Shown here one piece after another: positions 24,030 to 32,788 of a stretch of DNA of 64,000 bases. The stretch covers positions 496,001-560,000 of the forward strand of contig CBDCDJ010000007.1 of assembly GCA_965215355.1 (NCBI GenBank). Direction: 5' to 3'. The notes under the pieces were generated by a model, which saw nothing but the letters and a program-made list of their open reading frames with translations, searched no databases and had not been told where the DNA came from. The position numbers were made by a program, and so were the translations under genes. Numbering within the stretch: position 1 is the stretch's first letter; each line of letters begins with the position of its first letter. Source of the DNA: CBDCDJ01 sp965215355. GTDB taxonomy: Bacteria; Deinococcota; Deinococci; Deinococcales; Trueperaceae.

Positions 24030-24773
24030 ATGGACAACGACGACTTACCGGTAGGCCGCGTGATGACGCGGCGCGAGGTCATCGCGCTGCTGGGTGTCAC
24101 GGGTGCCGCGCTTATCGCCGGCCGCACGCTCGGGCAAACGGAAACGGGCGGCGCGGAGACGGGCGGGGGTGTCGAGTACCCCTCTTGCATCGTTACACCG
24201 GAACTCACCGAAGGCCCCTACTTCGTCGACGAAAACCTCGACCGCTCGGACATCCGCAGCGACACCGAGATGGGCGAGGTGAAAGAGGGCGTGCCGCTGG
24301 TGCTGGGCTTACGCGTCTTTGCAATCGGCAACGGCTGCGAACCGCTCGCGAACGCCCAGGTCGACGTGTGGCACTGCGACGCGTTGGGCGCGTACTCGGG
24401 TGTTCAAGACCGCAGCTTCGACACCACCGGGCAGAACTGGCTGCGCGGCTATCAAGTCAGCGACGACACCGGCACGGTGCAGTTCACGACCGTCTATCCG
24501 GGTTGGTACCAGGGGCGGGCCGTCCACGTCCACTTCAAGGTGCGCGGCGAGCTGGCGGGACAGGACGTAGAATTCACCTCGCAATTCTTTTTCGACGAGG
24601 ACGTGACCGACGTGGTCCACGCCCAAGAACCTTACGCCTCCAAGGGTTACCGCACGCTGCTCAACGAGCAGGACGGCATTTTCCGGCAGGGCGGGCAGCA
24701 ACTGCTGCTCACGCCCGTTGCCTCCGGCGACGGCTACGCGGCGAATTTCGACATCGGGCTTTACACCAGTTGA
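24030..24773 (+). CDS. Exported intradiol ring-cleavage dioxygenase-like protein
   Basis: The 247-residue product begins with a twin-arginine-like export signal (MTRREVIALLGVTGAALIAG). The intradiol dioxygenase fold follows: CIVTPELTEGPYFVDENLDR, then PLANAQVDVWHCDALGAYSG, then NWLRGYQVSDDTGTVQFTTV, YPGWYQGRAVHVHFKV and SQFFFDED. The Tyr and two His residues in the WY..RAVHVH segment fit the non-haem Fe(III) site. Such exported members are not necessarily catechol dioxygenases, and the substrate is open. The ATG has GAGGAGG upstream; an in-frame start further upstream lacks such support. Confidence 0.85.
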   Translation: MDNDDLPVGRVMTRREVIALLGVTGAALIAGRTLGQTETGGAETGGGVEYPSCIVTPELTEGPYFVDENLDRSDIRSDTEMGEVKEGVPLVLGLRVFAIGNGCEPLANAQVDVWHCDALGAYSGVQDRSFDTTGQNWLRGYQVSDDTGTVQFTTVYPGWYQGRAVHVHFKVRGELAGQDVEFTSQFFFDEDVTDVVHAQEPYASKGYRTLLNEQDGIFRQGGQQLLLTPVASGDGYAANFDIGLYTS

Positions 24774-24952
24774 CGCGTTTCGGCGCGGCTTTCAAAGCCG
24801 CGCCGAACCTGCTGTTACAAACTAACCTCTTCCGACGAATCCAACGAAATCGCTTGTGAGCAAGGCGTCCAAGGAACAGCTCTGAAGTTAACTCGGCGGC
24901 CACAAGTTAGCCGCTCTCAGGCATGACCGTTCTTCCGCCGCGCAAACTGGAG

Positions 24953-24958
24953 TAGGCT
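24953..24958 (+). promoter_or_regulatory. Leaderless -10 of the two-component operon
   Basis: TAGGCT ends 7 nt before the ATG of the response regulator. No Shine-Dalgarno sequence or -35 element is visible. Confidence 0.5.
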
Positions 24959-24965
24959 TGAAGCC

Positions 24966-25628
24966 ATGCAACTCCTCCTCGTCGAAGACGAACCCAACAT
25001 CGCCAGACCCGTGTTGCGCGCCCTGGAAGCGCAAGGCCACAAGGTGCGGCACGCGCCCGACTTAGCGACGGCTCGAGACCTCTTTTTGGAGGCCGAACCC
25101 GACCTCATGCTCTTAGACGTGCGCCTGCCGGAAAGCGAGGACGGCGGTTTCGAGCTGGCGCGGGAGGCTCGGGCCGCGGGCTACAGCGGCCCCATCCTCT
25201 TCATGACCGCGCGGGACGCGCTCTCAGACCGCGTCATGGGCTTGGACGAGGGCGGCGACGACTACGTGGTCAAACCCTTCGACCTGCCCGAGTTGTTGGC
25301 GCGGGTGCGCGCGCTGCTGCGGCGCGTTCACGAAGCCAGGACGAGCCTTGTTAAACAGGGACCGCTCGAGCTGGACTTGGCCCACCGCGCCGTGCGCTGG
25401 GGCGGCGTGCCGGTAGAACTTTCCAACCGCGAATACGCGCTGTTGGAACGCCTGGCGCTGGCACCGGGCCGCACCTACAGCGCCGAAGACTTGGTCGACC
25501 TCGTTTGGGGCGACGAGGCGCAGGGCACCGGCGTGGTCAAGGTCTGCGTACATCACCTGCGCAACAAACTCGCCAGCGAGGTGGTGCGCACCGTGCCGGG
25601 CGGTTATCGCCTGGGCTTGGGCACATGA
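24966..25628 (+). CDS. OmpR-family response regulator
   Basis: The 220-residue protein has a receiver domain (acidic pair in LLVEDEPN, phospho-acceptor Asp in LMLLDVRLPE near residue 50, Thr in FMTARD, Lys in YVVKPFDLPEL) and a C-terminal winged helix ending HHLRNKLASEVVRTVPGGYRLG. It should bind DNA when phosphorylated by the histidine kinase encoded next, whose start overlaps its stop by 4 bp. The target genes are not evident. Confidence 0.95.
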   Translation: MQLLLVEDEPNIARPVLRALEAQGHKVRHAPDLATARDLFLEAEPDLMLLDVRLPESEDGGFELAREARAAGYSGPILFMTARDALSDRVMGLDEGGDDYVVKPFDLPELLARVRALLRRVHEARTSLVKQGPLELDLAHRAVRWGGVPVELSNREYALLERLALAPGRTYSAEDLVDLVWGDEAQGTGVVKVCVHHLRNKLASEVVRTVPGGYRLGLGT

Positions 25629-26962
25629 GTTTGCGCGCCCGGCTCGCCCTGTTCATCGCCCTAGCGATTGCCGCGGCGCTGCTGGTGCAGGGGTTGTTCG
25701 GGTACTTAAGTTTTCGGCAGCAGGCTTACGCCAGTTTGGACCGCAACCTGCGTTTGTACCTGACGCAACTCCAAACGTCCCAGCGAGAGCGCGGCCCGCG
25801 CGGTGGCTCACGTGACGCCCAAGTCCTCAACGAGCTTTTCGAGGGCTACGTTGCCAGGGCGCGCGTCGTCAGAGAAGGCCGGGTGGTTGCGCAGTCGGAA
25901 GATTTTCCAGCGGAAGTGCCGGTCGAATTCGAGCCGCGACCCAGAATGTACGGCAGTTGGCGCGTCTTCAGCGCCGCGGCGCGCTCAGCGCCGCCGAGCC
26001 TGCCCCAGGCTTCCGCGCAGGGGTCGCCCGCTACCACCCCCGCTGATTATATTCAAGGTGCCGTTTCGTCCCGCGAACTGCTCGAGGGTCTAAAGCGCTA
26101 CCGCCGCACGCTTCTCGTCACGGTGGTCGGAGTTTCCTTGTTGGGCGCGATAGTCGCCCTGCTGCTGAGCCGCCCCGCCCTGCGCCCCTTGCAGCACCTG
26201 CTCGCCACGGCGCGGCGGGTGGCGGACTCGGGCGACCTGTCTTTGCGCGTGCCCGCGGCGGGCGGCGGCGAGTTGGGCGCGCTGAGCGCGACCTTCAACC
26301 GCATGTTGGAACGCTTGGCCGCTTTCCGCGTGCGCGAGAGCACTTTTACCCGCAACGCCGCACACGAACTGCGCACCCCGCTCGCAGCGATGCGCTTGCA
26401 CCTCAGTTCGTACCGTGAGGGCTACGGGAGTGCCGAGGAAACGCTTTCAGTGCTGGACGAAGAGGTCGAGCGAATGACGCGGCTGAGCGAAGCGCTCCTC
26501 ACGCTCGCCCGCGAGGGGCGCACGCAGCGCGTCGGGGTGGACGTGGCGGATTTGGCTCGAGAGGTTGCTGCTGAAGCCGGAGTTGAGTACCGGGGGCCGG
26601 AGCGCCTGGAGCTGTCCGGCGACCCCCTGCTGCTGCGGCAAGCCCTCGTCAACTTGTTAGAGAACGCGCGCAAACACGCGCCCGGCGCGGAGGTTGTCGT
26701 AATGCTCGAGCCGAGACCCGAAGCGAAAGGGTTTGCTGTTTTGAGCGCCGTGGACAGCGGGCCGGGGCTGCCGCCCGAGAGTTTGCGGCGGGCGGGCGAA
26801 GCGTTCTACCGCGCGCCGGGCACGCGCGTCGCGGGCAGCGGGCTCGGGCTCACGGTGGTGGCGCAGGTCGCCGCGGTCCACGGCGGGCGGCTCGAGCTTG
26901 TTCCCAACCGCCCTACCGGTTTGCGGGCCGAGCTGTGGCTGAGCCTGCAAGCCGACACCTGA
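25625..26962 (+). CDS. Membrane sensor histidine kinase
   Basis: The 445-residue kinase has two transmembrane helices (about residues 5-28 and 160-182) around a periplasmic sensor region. HAMP and dimerisation regions follow (FTRNAAHELRTPLAAMRLHL, phospho-accepting His), then the ATPase domain with LVNLLENARKHAPGA, the G1-type DSGPGLPPESLRRAGEAFYR and GSGLGLTVV. The ATG overlaps the regulator stop (ATGA), so they form a coupled two-component pair. Confidence 0.93.
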   Translation: MSLRARLALFIALAIAAALLVQGLFGYLSFRQQAYASLDRNLRLYLTQLQTSQRERGPRGGSRDAQVLNELFEGYVARARVVREGRVVAQSEDFPAEVPVEFEPRPRMYGSWRVFSAAARSAPPSLPQASAQGSPATTPADYIQGAVSSRELLEGLKRYRRTLLVTVVGVSLLGAIVALLLSRPALRPLQHLLATARRVADSGDLSLRVPAAGGGELGALSATFNRMLERLAAFRVRESTFTRNAAHELRTPLAAMRLHLSSYREGYGSAEETLSVLDEEVERMTRLSEALLTLAREGRTQRVGVDVADLAREVAAEAGVEYRGPERLELSGDPLLLRQALVNLLENARKHAPGAEVVVMLEPRPEAKGFAVLSAVDSGPGLPPESLRRAGEAFYRAPGTRVAGSGLGLTVVAQVAAVHGGRLELVPNRPTGLRAELWLSLQADT

Positions 26963-27076
26963 GCGAGCGTGCCGCGTCCCTGAGTCCGGGAGCCTGTAAG
27001 CCGGGCCGTTCTCACGAAAAAAGAATCTGTTTTAGTACAGGTTGTGGTACGGGGCTGTAACCGCTTGAGGGGCGAG

Positions 27077-27400
27077 CTAGGTCTGTACTTGGTCTAAAAG
27101 TGAAACCTCGACCTCAACCTCGGCAGTCGAGGTGTTCGAGGTGGCCCGGTCGACCAAGCGGCTGAAGCGTGAGGGTCCGAAAAACAACTGCGTGACCGCG
27201 TTTGTCTCGGCGTCGTGAGCGTCCAGCAGGGCTTGCACCGCGGCTGGGTAGCTTCGGGGCGCGCTAGGGTCCGGTGTGTGTTGGTACGCGGCGTGGGCGA
27301 CGAGGGCGTTTTTGGCCGCGGTCGCGGGGGCGACGGCGCGCCGAAAGGCGGCCGCCCGGACGCTGAACATGAAGGGCTGCAACAGTGTTTTTAGGGTCAC
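27077..27400 (-). CDS. Hypothetical protein
   Basis: A 107-residue product, alanine-rich in the first half (RAAAFRRAVAPATAAKNALVAHAAYQ) with an acidic C-terminus. I recognise no family. In favour of a real gene, its GTG start is 5 nt downstream of a TACACT hexamer (minus strand, 27406-27411), the leaderless pattern common here. No partner gene is coupled to it. Confidence 0.45.
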   Translation of the reverse strand: MTLKTLLQPFMFSVRAAAFRRAVAPATAAKNALVAHAAYQHTPDPSAPRSYPAAVQALLDAHDAETNAVTQLFFGPSRFSRLVDRATSNTSTAEVEVEVSLLDQVQT

Positions 27401-27514
27401 AAGCCAGTGTAGGTCCTCGAGCCCTGTCGCGCTTCGGCAAAAATCACACCTGGCTTTGCATCCCCGGCTCGTGAGGGCGAAAGCTCGACCGACGCGTTGC
27501 TTTCGGGGTACAAC

Positions 27515-27958
27515 TCAGTTCAGCGGCGGCATCTCCACCTGCCAGTAGCGCACCCTTTCGACCGGCGACCCCGCCAGGCGGCGCAGGGTCGCGAGCTGGC
27601 CCACGTGGGTCATGGCGTCGCTCAGGGGACCTTGCCAGAGTTGCTCGAGCCGCACCTCACCGACCGGTTCCGCCCCTCGGGCAAAGGCGCGGTCGAGGGC
27701 GCGCAAACTGTCCAAGAAGCGCGCTCTTTCTTCGTCCCAACTCAGGGGCTCGAGCTTGTCCAGCGTCACGTCCTCGAACTGAGCGTGGGTGAAGCGCACC
27801 AGCCCGGCCATGTGCCGGACGATGTGGCCGGGACTGCGCACCTCGGCCCCGGCCGAAAAGTCGCCGAACCCGGCGGGCGCGTTCGCGCTCACGTGCTCGA
27901 AGCGGTAGGCGAGGGCGGCGAGGTAGTGGCGGAGGGTTTGCGGCGTCGGGTCGGTCAT
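27515..27958 (-). CDS. DinB-like protein
   Basis: The 147-residue protein looks like a DinB/YfiT four-helix bundle: an N-terminal helix with LRHYLAALAYRFEHV, a histidine in SPGHIVRHMAGLVRFTHAQFE, and a C-terminal metal-ligand-type segment SDAMTHVGQLATLRRLAG. Members are metal-binding and often thiol-dependent transferases of unknown substrate. Its start overlaps the mscS stop by 4 bp, placing it last in the DUF432-mscS-dinB operon. Confidence 0.8.
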   Translation of the reverse strand: MTDPTPQTLRHYLAALAYRFEHVSANAPAGFGDFSAGAEVRSPGHIVRHMAGLVRFTHAQFEDVTLDKLEPLSWDEERARFLDSLRALDRAFARGAEPVGEVRLEQLWQGPLSDAMTHVGQLATLRRLAGSPVERVRYWQVEMPPLN

Positions 27959-28854
27959 CGCGGCTCCTCGCTCGTGCCCTCAGCTTCGGTAACCAAGCGC
28001 ACCGGAAATGACCCGGTCACGCTGCCCGCGTAGAGGCTGCGGTGCGGGAAAGGAATTTCGATGCCCGCCGCGTCGAAAGCGGTTTTGATGTCTTGTTGCA
28101 TACTGTTGCGCAAGCTCAGGTAGTTCTCCGTTTTGCCCCACACGCTGAACTGGTAGTCGACCGAAGAGTCGCCGAAGCCTTGCGCGATAAAGACGGGCTC
28201 GGGCTCGTCTAAGCACAGCTTGTTTTTGTAGGCGACCTCTTTCAAAATCTTGACGACGCTGCTTAAATCTTCTTTATAAGCCACGCCGACCTGCAGGTCC
28301 ACCCGGCGCAGCGGAAAGCGGTTGAGGTTGACGATTTTGGTCTTCACCATCGTCTCGTTGGGAACGCGCACGAACAGGTTGTCGAAAGTGCGCAGCTTGG
28401 TCGACAACAGGTCGATGCTCAGCACCTCGCCGGTGGTGCCGTCGACCGTAATCACGTCGCCCACCTCGACGGCCCGCTCCAGCACCACAAACAGCCCGCT
28501 GATGAGGTTCGACACCGACGTTTGCGAGGCGAAACCGACCGCCAAGGTGACGATGCCCGCCGCGCCCAACAGCACGCCGAAGTCGAAGCCGAGTTCGCGC
28601 AGCGCCGAGACGGCGAACAGGCCCAAAATCGTGTAGGAGACGGTTCGCCGCAGCAGCATGAGCTGCTGGCGCGACAGGGTTTTGGCAAAGGTGCGCATCA
28701 CGCCCAACCGCGCTACTCGCGCTAAAACGATGCCGGCGACAAGCAAAAGGGCGGCTTGCAAGGCCGAGCCGACGAGTTGGGCCTGCCACAGGTCGTTGGA
28801 GCGGACACCGGCAAACCAAACGGCCAGGCTCGAGCCGAGCGCTTCGAAGCTCAC
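27955..28854 (-). CDS. MscS-family mechanosensitive channel
   Basis: The 299-residue channel has about three N-terminal transmembrane helices. The pore helix region FGVLLGAAGIVTLAVGFASQTSVSNLISGLFVVLERAVEVGD is the MscS signature. A beta domain (DLLSTKLRTFDNLFVRVPNE) and a mixed C-terminal domain (LQVGVAYKEDLSSVVKIL) follow. It releases solutes on hypo-osmotic shock. The frame is open upstream, but the start is placed at the GTG overlapping the DUF432 stop (GTGA), which gives a normal small MscS. Confidence 0.92.
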   Translation of the reverse strand: MSFEALGSSLAVWFAGVRSNDLWQAQLVGSALQAALLLVAGIVLARVARLGVMRTFAKTLSRQQLMLLRRTVSYTILGLFAVSALRELGFDFGVLLGAAGIVTLAVGFASQTSVSNLISGLFVVLERAVEVGDVITVDGTTGEVLSIDLLSTKLRTFDNLFVRVPNETMVKTKIVNLNRFPLRRVDLQVGVAYKEDLSSVVKILKEVAYKNKLCLDEPEPVFIAQGFGDSSVDYQFSVWGKTENYLSLRNSMQQDIKTAFDAAGIEIPFPHRSLYAGSVTGSFPVRLVTEAEGTSEEPR

Positions 28855-29651
28855 AAGTCCCCCTTGAATAGCTTGCTGAACGCGCGCACCACGAGGTTTT
28901 TTTCGGGCTGCTGGCGGGGCTCGCTCAAAGGCACGGTCGGGCCGACCTCGCGCGGCACCGTTTTGGAAATGTCCAGCCCCGCTAAGTCGCCGTCCGCTTC
29001 GCGTTCCAGGGTGACTTTCGGCGTCCACAAAAAGCCGTTCTCGCCGCGGTACACCGCGAGGTACTGGACCGGCAGCTTGACGCGCTCTAGCAGCAGCGGG
29101 TCGGCGGCCCGGTTGCGCACGCACAGCGGTGTGACGGCGCGGTGCGGCCGAAACTCCAACTCGTCCAAACTCAGACGCCCGGCGGTGCGGCTGGCGTAGC
29201 AGAACTCGCCGGCGACGGTCGAAGCACCGAACCAGGTGTCCGAGGGCCGGTACGTGGGCAGCTCGAGCAGCTTTCGGGACGCGAGACTGAGCCGTAGCCA
29301 CACCGGCGTGCTGACGTACAGGGTCGCCTCTTCACCGCTCGGGATGTACAGGGGCGTGTCCGGCTTGACGACGACGGACCGGTCGGCCAACAGGGGCGTG
29401 AGGGTGAGCTTGGTGCCCGCCTTGCCAAAGCCGAAACGCAACCTCTCGGCGTCTTCGTGGGGCAAGGTCTCGGCGGGCAGGGCGACCGCCAGCGCGCTGT
29501 CCACCGCGTCGTCTTGGTGCCGCTGGTACATGCGCCACTCGTGCTCCAAGTTGCTCACCCACAGCTCCAAAGGCCCGACGCGCCAGTACCCCGTCACGCC
29601 CTCGGCCAACTCGAAGTCGCCCCACCAGTGCGTTTGCGTCGTGACTGCCAT
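28851..29651 (-). CDS. DUF432-family protein, cotranscribed with mscS
   Basis: The 266-residue protein resembles DUF432: FELAEGVTGYWRVGPLELWV at the N-terminus and PVWLRLSLASRKLLELPTYRPSDTWFG in the middle, followed by the basic end of the domain. DUF432 genes commonly sit beside mechanosensitive-channel genes; here the stop overlaps the mscS start. It may modulate the channel, but I know of no defined role. The ATG at 29651 is chosen because TAAGCT ends 8 nt upstream. Confidence 0.75.
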   Translation of the reverse strand: MAVTTQTHWWGDFELAEGVTGYWRVGPLELWVSNLEHEWRMYQRHQDDAVDSALAVALPAETLPHEDAERLRFGFGKAGTKLTLTPLLADRSVVVKPDTPLYIPSGEEATLYVSTPVWLRLSLASRKLLELPTYRPSDTWFGASTVAGEFCYASRTAGRLSLDELEFRPHRAVTPLCVRNRAADPLLLERVKLPVQYLAVYRGENGFLWTPKVTLEREADGDLAGLDISKTVPREVGPTVPLSEPRQQPEKNLVVRAFSKLFKGDL

Positions 29652-29703
29652 ACCCGACCAGCTTACCGCACGAGTATAAAAGAGACTCTTTCGGGAGCGC
29701 TTC

Positions 29704-29733
29704 GTGACCGTCCGAGTTCGGGTGCGGTAGATT
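29704..29733 (+). promoter_or_regulatory. pxpA promoter
   Basis: GTGACC (29704-29709) and TAGATT (29728-29733) are separated by 18 bp, and the ATG follows 5 nt later. The intervening GGGGG might help ribosome binding, but the message is essentially leaderless. Confidence 0.5.
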
Positions 29734-29738
29734 GGGGG

Positions 29739-30500
29739 ATGCCTATCGACCTCAACGCCGACGCGGGCGAAGCCTTCGGGCGCTGGCAAGTCGCCGACGA
29801 AGCCGCGCTGTTCCCGCAGCTGACCTCGGTCAACTTAGCCTGCGGCTTCCACGCGGGCGACCCGCAGACGCTGCTGGCGTCCGTACGCCTCGCCAAACGG
29901 TTCAAGGTGGCGGTCGGCGCACACCCCGGCTTTCCCGACCGGGTCGGCTTCGGCCGGCGCGACTTGAGCGTCACGGAAGGCGAGGTCTACGCCGACACCT
30001 TGTACCAACTCGGCGCCTTGAACGCGTTTTTAAGGCTCGAGTCCCTGCCCATGCACCACGTCAAGGCACACGGCGCGCTTTATTTGAAAATGGCGCGGGA
30101 CGTTGTGACCGCTCGAGGGGTCGCCGCAGCCGTCGCCGCCTTCAACCCCGCACTGCCGCTCGTGACTTTGGGCGGACCGGGTGGCGAAATAATGCAGCGT
30201 GCAGCCGAGGCCGCCGGTTTGAGAACGGTCGCTGAGGCCTTTCCCGACCGCGCCTACCTGGCCGACGGCTCCCTCGCGCCGCGCAGCCTGACCGGAGCCG
30301 TGTTGGACGACCCCGAGCACGTCGCCGAGCGGGCCGTGGCAATGGCGCTGGGAAAACCCCTGCAAGCGCTAGACGGCGGCACCGTCACCGTGGAGGCCGA
30401 CACGCTCTGCCTCCACGGCGACAACGAGCACGCCCCCGCCAACGCCGCCGCGGTGCGCCGCGCCCTGGCCGCGGCGGGCGTCGAGGTGCGGGCGTTTTAA
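29739..30500 (+). CDS. pxpA: 5-oxoprolinase subunit A
   Basis: The 253-residue LamB/YcsF-family protein contains IDLNADAGEAFGRW, SVNLACGFHAGDPQTL, VAVGAHPGFPDRVGFGRRD, MHHVKAHGALYLKMA and CLHGDNEHA, essentially the full set of family motifs. PxpA works with PxpB and PxpC in ATP-dependent opening of 5-oxoproline to glutamate in the cytosol. The other two subunits are encoded as a fusion immediately downstream. Confidence 0.94.
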   Translation: MPIDLNADAGEAFGRWQVADEAALFPQLTSVNLACGFHAGDPQTLLASVRLAKRFKVAVGAHPGFPDRVGFGRRDLSVTEGEVYADTLYQLGALNAFLRLESLPMHHVKAHGALYLKMARDVVTARGVAAAVAAFNPALPLVTLGGPGGEIMQRAAEAAGLRTVAEAFPDRAYLADGSLAPRSLTGAVLDDPEHVAERAVAMALGKPLQALDGGTVTVEADTLCLHGDNEHAPANAAAVRRALAAAGVEVRAF

Positions 30501-30577
30501 GGGGGCTCTACCTCGGTTTCGGCACGGGCCTGAGCCGTGAGGCGAACGCGGCGGTCCACGCGCACGCTGCCGCCCTC

Positions 30578-32020
30578 TTGCAACATCCTCTCCCCGGCGT
30601 CACCGACGTCTTGCCGGGTTACAGCAACCTCTACATCGAATACGACGCTGCCGTGCTGACGAAGCGAACCGTCCTGCGCTGGGCCGAAGCGGTGGACACG
30701 ACCGACGACGCAAGCGCCCCCCGCACCGTCACCGTACCCGTGCGCTACGACGGCGCGGACTTGCCCGGGGTCGCCGCTAGAGTTGGCATGAGTGTGGCCG
30801 AGGTGGTGCAGCGGCACAGCGCGACCTCTTACCACGTCTACGCGCTGGGGTTTACGCCCGGTTTTCCGTTTATGGCCTCGGTCGACGCGGGTCTGCGCCT
30901 GCCGCGCCGCGCCGCGCCCCGCGCGGCGGTGCCCGCCCACAGCGTGGCGATGGCGAACGAGCAGACCGGCGTCTACCCCTTGAGCACGCCGGGCGGCTGG
31001 CACCTGCTCGGCACGGCGCTGGAAAAGGTCTACGACCCGCACCGCCAAGACCCCTTCTTGCTGCGACCGGGCGACAGCGTAAAGTTCGAGCCCACCCGAG
31101 GCGACCCGCCGCCGGAACCCGAAAGGCTCGAGCTGCTCCCGCCCGAACCCCGTCACCCCTTGCTTAAAGTCCACACCCCCGGCCTTCTCGACCTCGTTCT
31201 CGACCGGGGCCGCTTTTTGGCGGGCCGCTTCGGGCTGAGCCGGAGCGGCCCGCTGGACGCCGCGCTCGCCGGTCTCGCCAACCGGCTGCTCGGCAACCCG
31301 CCCGACACGCCCCTCCTCGAACTCACCCTGACCGGCCCCACGCTCGAGATGTTGGACACGGGCGTGCTGGCCCTCACAGGCTGGTCGCTGCTGCCGGTTT
31401 TGAACGGTGAGGTGCAGGCGGGGTTCTCGAGCTTCGCCGTCGAACGGGGCGACGTGTTGAGCTTTCGACCCCGGTCCCAAGGCTGCCGCAGTTACCTAGC
31501 CGTGGCGGGTGGGTTCGAGAGCGAAACGTTCATGGGCAGCGCCTCGGTCGACCTGAAGGGCTACGTCGGCCGATCCCTGAAAGCGGGCGACGTGCTGGGA
31601 CGAGTCGGCCGCCGCACGCCTCGAGCGGGCCGAAAGTTTAGCCCCCACCGTTATTTTCCGGGGACAGAAACCCTGCGCCTGTGGCCGGGGCCGCAGCCCA
31701 GTTCGGACGCCCTCGCTGTTTTGTTCGAAAACACCTTCACCGTGGCGAGTGCCGACCGCATGGGCATTCGCCTTGCGGGTTCGCCCGTTCCCGGCGGCGA
31801 GGTTTTGTCCGAAGCGATTCCCCTGGGAGCCGTGCAGGTCACGCCGAGCGGGATGCCGATTCTCCTCCTCCACGACCGCGGCACGCTGGGCGGCTACGCC
31901 AAACCCGCCGTGCTGCACCCGCGCGACCTGGGCCGGGCGGCGCAGTTGCGGCCCGGCTCGAGGGTGCGGTTTGTACCGGCAGAGGTCGGGGAGGAGGGGA
32001 GAGGGGAAGTAGGGGCGTAA
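30578..32020 (+). CDS. Fused 5-oxoprolinase subunits B and C
   Basis: About 480 residues. The first 210 match PxpB (kinase-inhibitor KipI type: YHVYALGFTPGFPFMASVD, then VYPLSTPGGWHLLGTAL, then LLRPGDSVKFEP). The rest matches PxpC (KipA type: DLVLDRGRFLAGRFGLSRSGPLDAALAGLAN, SYLAVAGGFE, DRMGIRLAG, GYAKPAVLHPRDLGRAAQL). The start is uncertain. Homologous residues (LYLGFGTGLSREANAAVHAH) extend upstream to about 30500, directly after the pxpA stop, but no in-frame ATG, GTG or TTG lies there. I give the first TTG; a CTG at 30530 or an N-terminal deletion is possible. Confidence 0.85.
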   Translation: MQHPLPGVTDVLPGYSNLYIEYDAAVLTKRTVLRWAEAVDTTDDASAPRTVTVPVRYDGADLPGVAARVGMSVAEVVQRHSATSYHVYALGFTPGFPFMASVDAGLRLPRRAAPRAAVPAHSVAMANEQTGVYPLSTPGGWHLLGTALEKVYDPHRQDPFLLRPGDSVKFEPTRGDPPPEPERLELLPPEPRHPLLKVHTPGLLDLVLDRGRFLAGRFGLSRSGPLDAALAGLANRLLGNPPDTPLLELTLTGPTLEMLDTGVLALTGWSLLPVLNGEVQAGFSSFAVERGDVLSFRPRSQGCRSYLAVAGGFESETFMGSASVDLKGYVGRSLKAGDVLGRVGRRTPRAGRKFSPHRYFPGTETLRLWPGPQPSSDALAVLFENTFTVASADRMGIRLAGSPVPGGEVLSEAIPLGAVQVTPSGMPILLLHDRGTLGGYAKPAVLHPRDLGRAAQLRPGSRVRFVPAEVGEEGRGEVGA

Positions 32021-32064
32021 AGTCTTTTGCTTTTACTTCCCACTTTCTACTCGGTACTTTTCAC
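32018..32064. repeat. Intergenic repeat with CTACTCGGTACTTTTCAC
   Basis: The short gap between the oxoprolinase gene and brnA holds CTTTTACTTCCCACTTTC followed by ACTCGGTACTTTTCAC, nearly the complement of the words at 16678-16733. Confidence 0.35.
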
Positions 32065-32412
32065 TTCTTCGAGCAGCCCTTCTCTCTTTTCCTCTTCGTA
32101 AAGCCGCTCGCCGACGAACTGTTTGAGGAGCGTCTGGTAGCCGGTGCCCTTCTTAAAGGCCAGCGCCTTGAGGCGTTTGACAACGTCCTGCTCGAGCCGA
32201 ATCGAGGTGGTGCTCGAGCGCACCTTGGGGCGAGGCGGGGGCAGGTGGCTCGGCCGTTCGGCAGGGCGCTCGAACGCTGCTGCGTCCAGGTCGTGCTCGT
32301 CCCACCACGCTTGCTCCTCCGCCTCGGTTTTGAAATCAGGTACCTCTTGTAAACTTGCAACAGTGGCGCGTCCGCTCGCGCCTGCCGTGGTAGGTTTTTC
32401 CTTGACTTTCAT
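32047..32412 (-). CDS. brnA: BrnA-type antitoxin
   Basis: The 121-residue protein has a disordered N-terminal half including EQAWWDEHDLD. The C-terminal ribbon-helix-helix segment reads STTSIRLEQDVVKRLKALAFKKGTGYQTLLKQFVGERL and matches the BrnA/CopG-like DNA-binding domain. It should neutralise the adjacent BrnT RNase and repress the operon. It overlaps the brnT stop by 4 bp, in the usual toxin-first order. Confidence 0.88.
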   Translation of the reverse strand: MKVKEKPTTAGASGRATVASLQEVPDFKTEAEEQAWWDEHDLDAAAFERPAERPSHLPPPRPKVRSSTTSIRLEQDVVKRLKALAFKKGTGYQTLLKQFVGERLYEEEKREGLLEEVKSTE

Positions 32413-32684
32413 AGTTGCTTCTGCTCCTTTCGGTACCGTCTTTTCTGGGTGGCATTGGCCTCTCGAGCCGTCACCGGCCTGATGTCGTCACCGCGCAAGG
32501 TGTAGACGACGAACAAAATGCGCCCCGCTTCACTCGCGCCGATAATAGCGAAACGGCGCTCCGTCGTCGCTTTGTGGGCGGTCACCGTCAACAAGTCAGG
32601 GTCTAACAAAGCTTCCTCGACCTCGTAAGGCTCGAGCCCGTGTCGCGCGATGTGGTCGATGTTGGCGTCGTCCCAGTCGAACAA
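32409..32684 (-). CDS. brnT: BrnT-type ribonuclease toxin
   Basis: A 91-residue BrnT-family toxin with the canonical MFDWDDANIDHIARHGL start, VEEALLDPD in the middle, then TTERRFAIIGASEAGRILFVVYTLRGDDIRPVTAREA. The family fold is RelE-like and cleaves RNA. The start codon appears to be TTG, with an AGGAG ribosome site; a TTGACA/TTAAAC promoter pair lies about 25-55 bp upstream. Confidence 0.88.
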   Translation of the reverse strand: MFDWDDANIDHIARHGLEPYEVEEALLDPDLLTVTAHKATTERRFAIIGASEAGRILFVVYTLRGDDIRPVTAREANATQKRRYRKEQKQL

Positions 32685-32709
32685 AAAGCCGCTCCTGACC
32701 TTCTACTGA

Positions 32710-32739
32710 GTTTAAGTCTGCGTACCGATGATTGTCAAC
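32710..32739 (-). promoter_or_regulatory. brnTA promoter
   Basis: Minus-strand TTGACA (32734-32739) and TTAAAC (32710-32715) with an 18-bp spacer, followed after about 25 nt by the brnT start. Confidence 0.5.
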
Positions 32740-32788
32740 ACATTCATTTTCGATAACGCCCACGGCCTCGGTACGAGTAAACTGAAGC

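Noticed and set aside
30497..31480. Minus-strand frame of about 327 codons opposite pxpBC
   Set aside because: Antisense of a gene with clear PxpB/PxpC motifs; no start site or family similarity.
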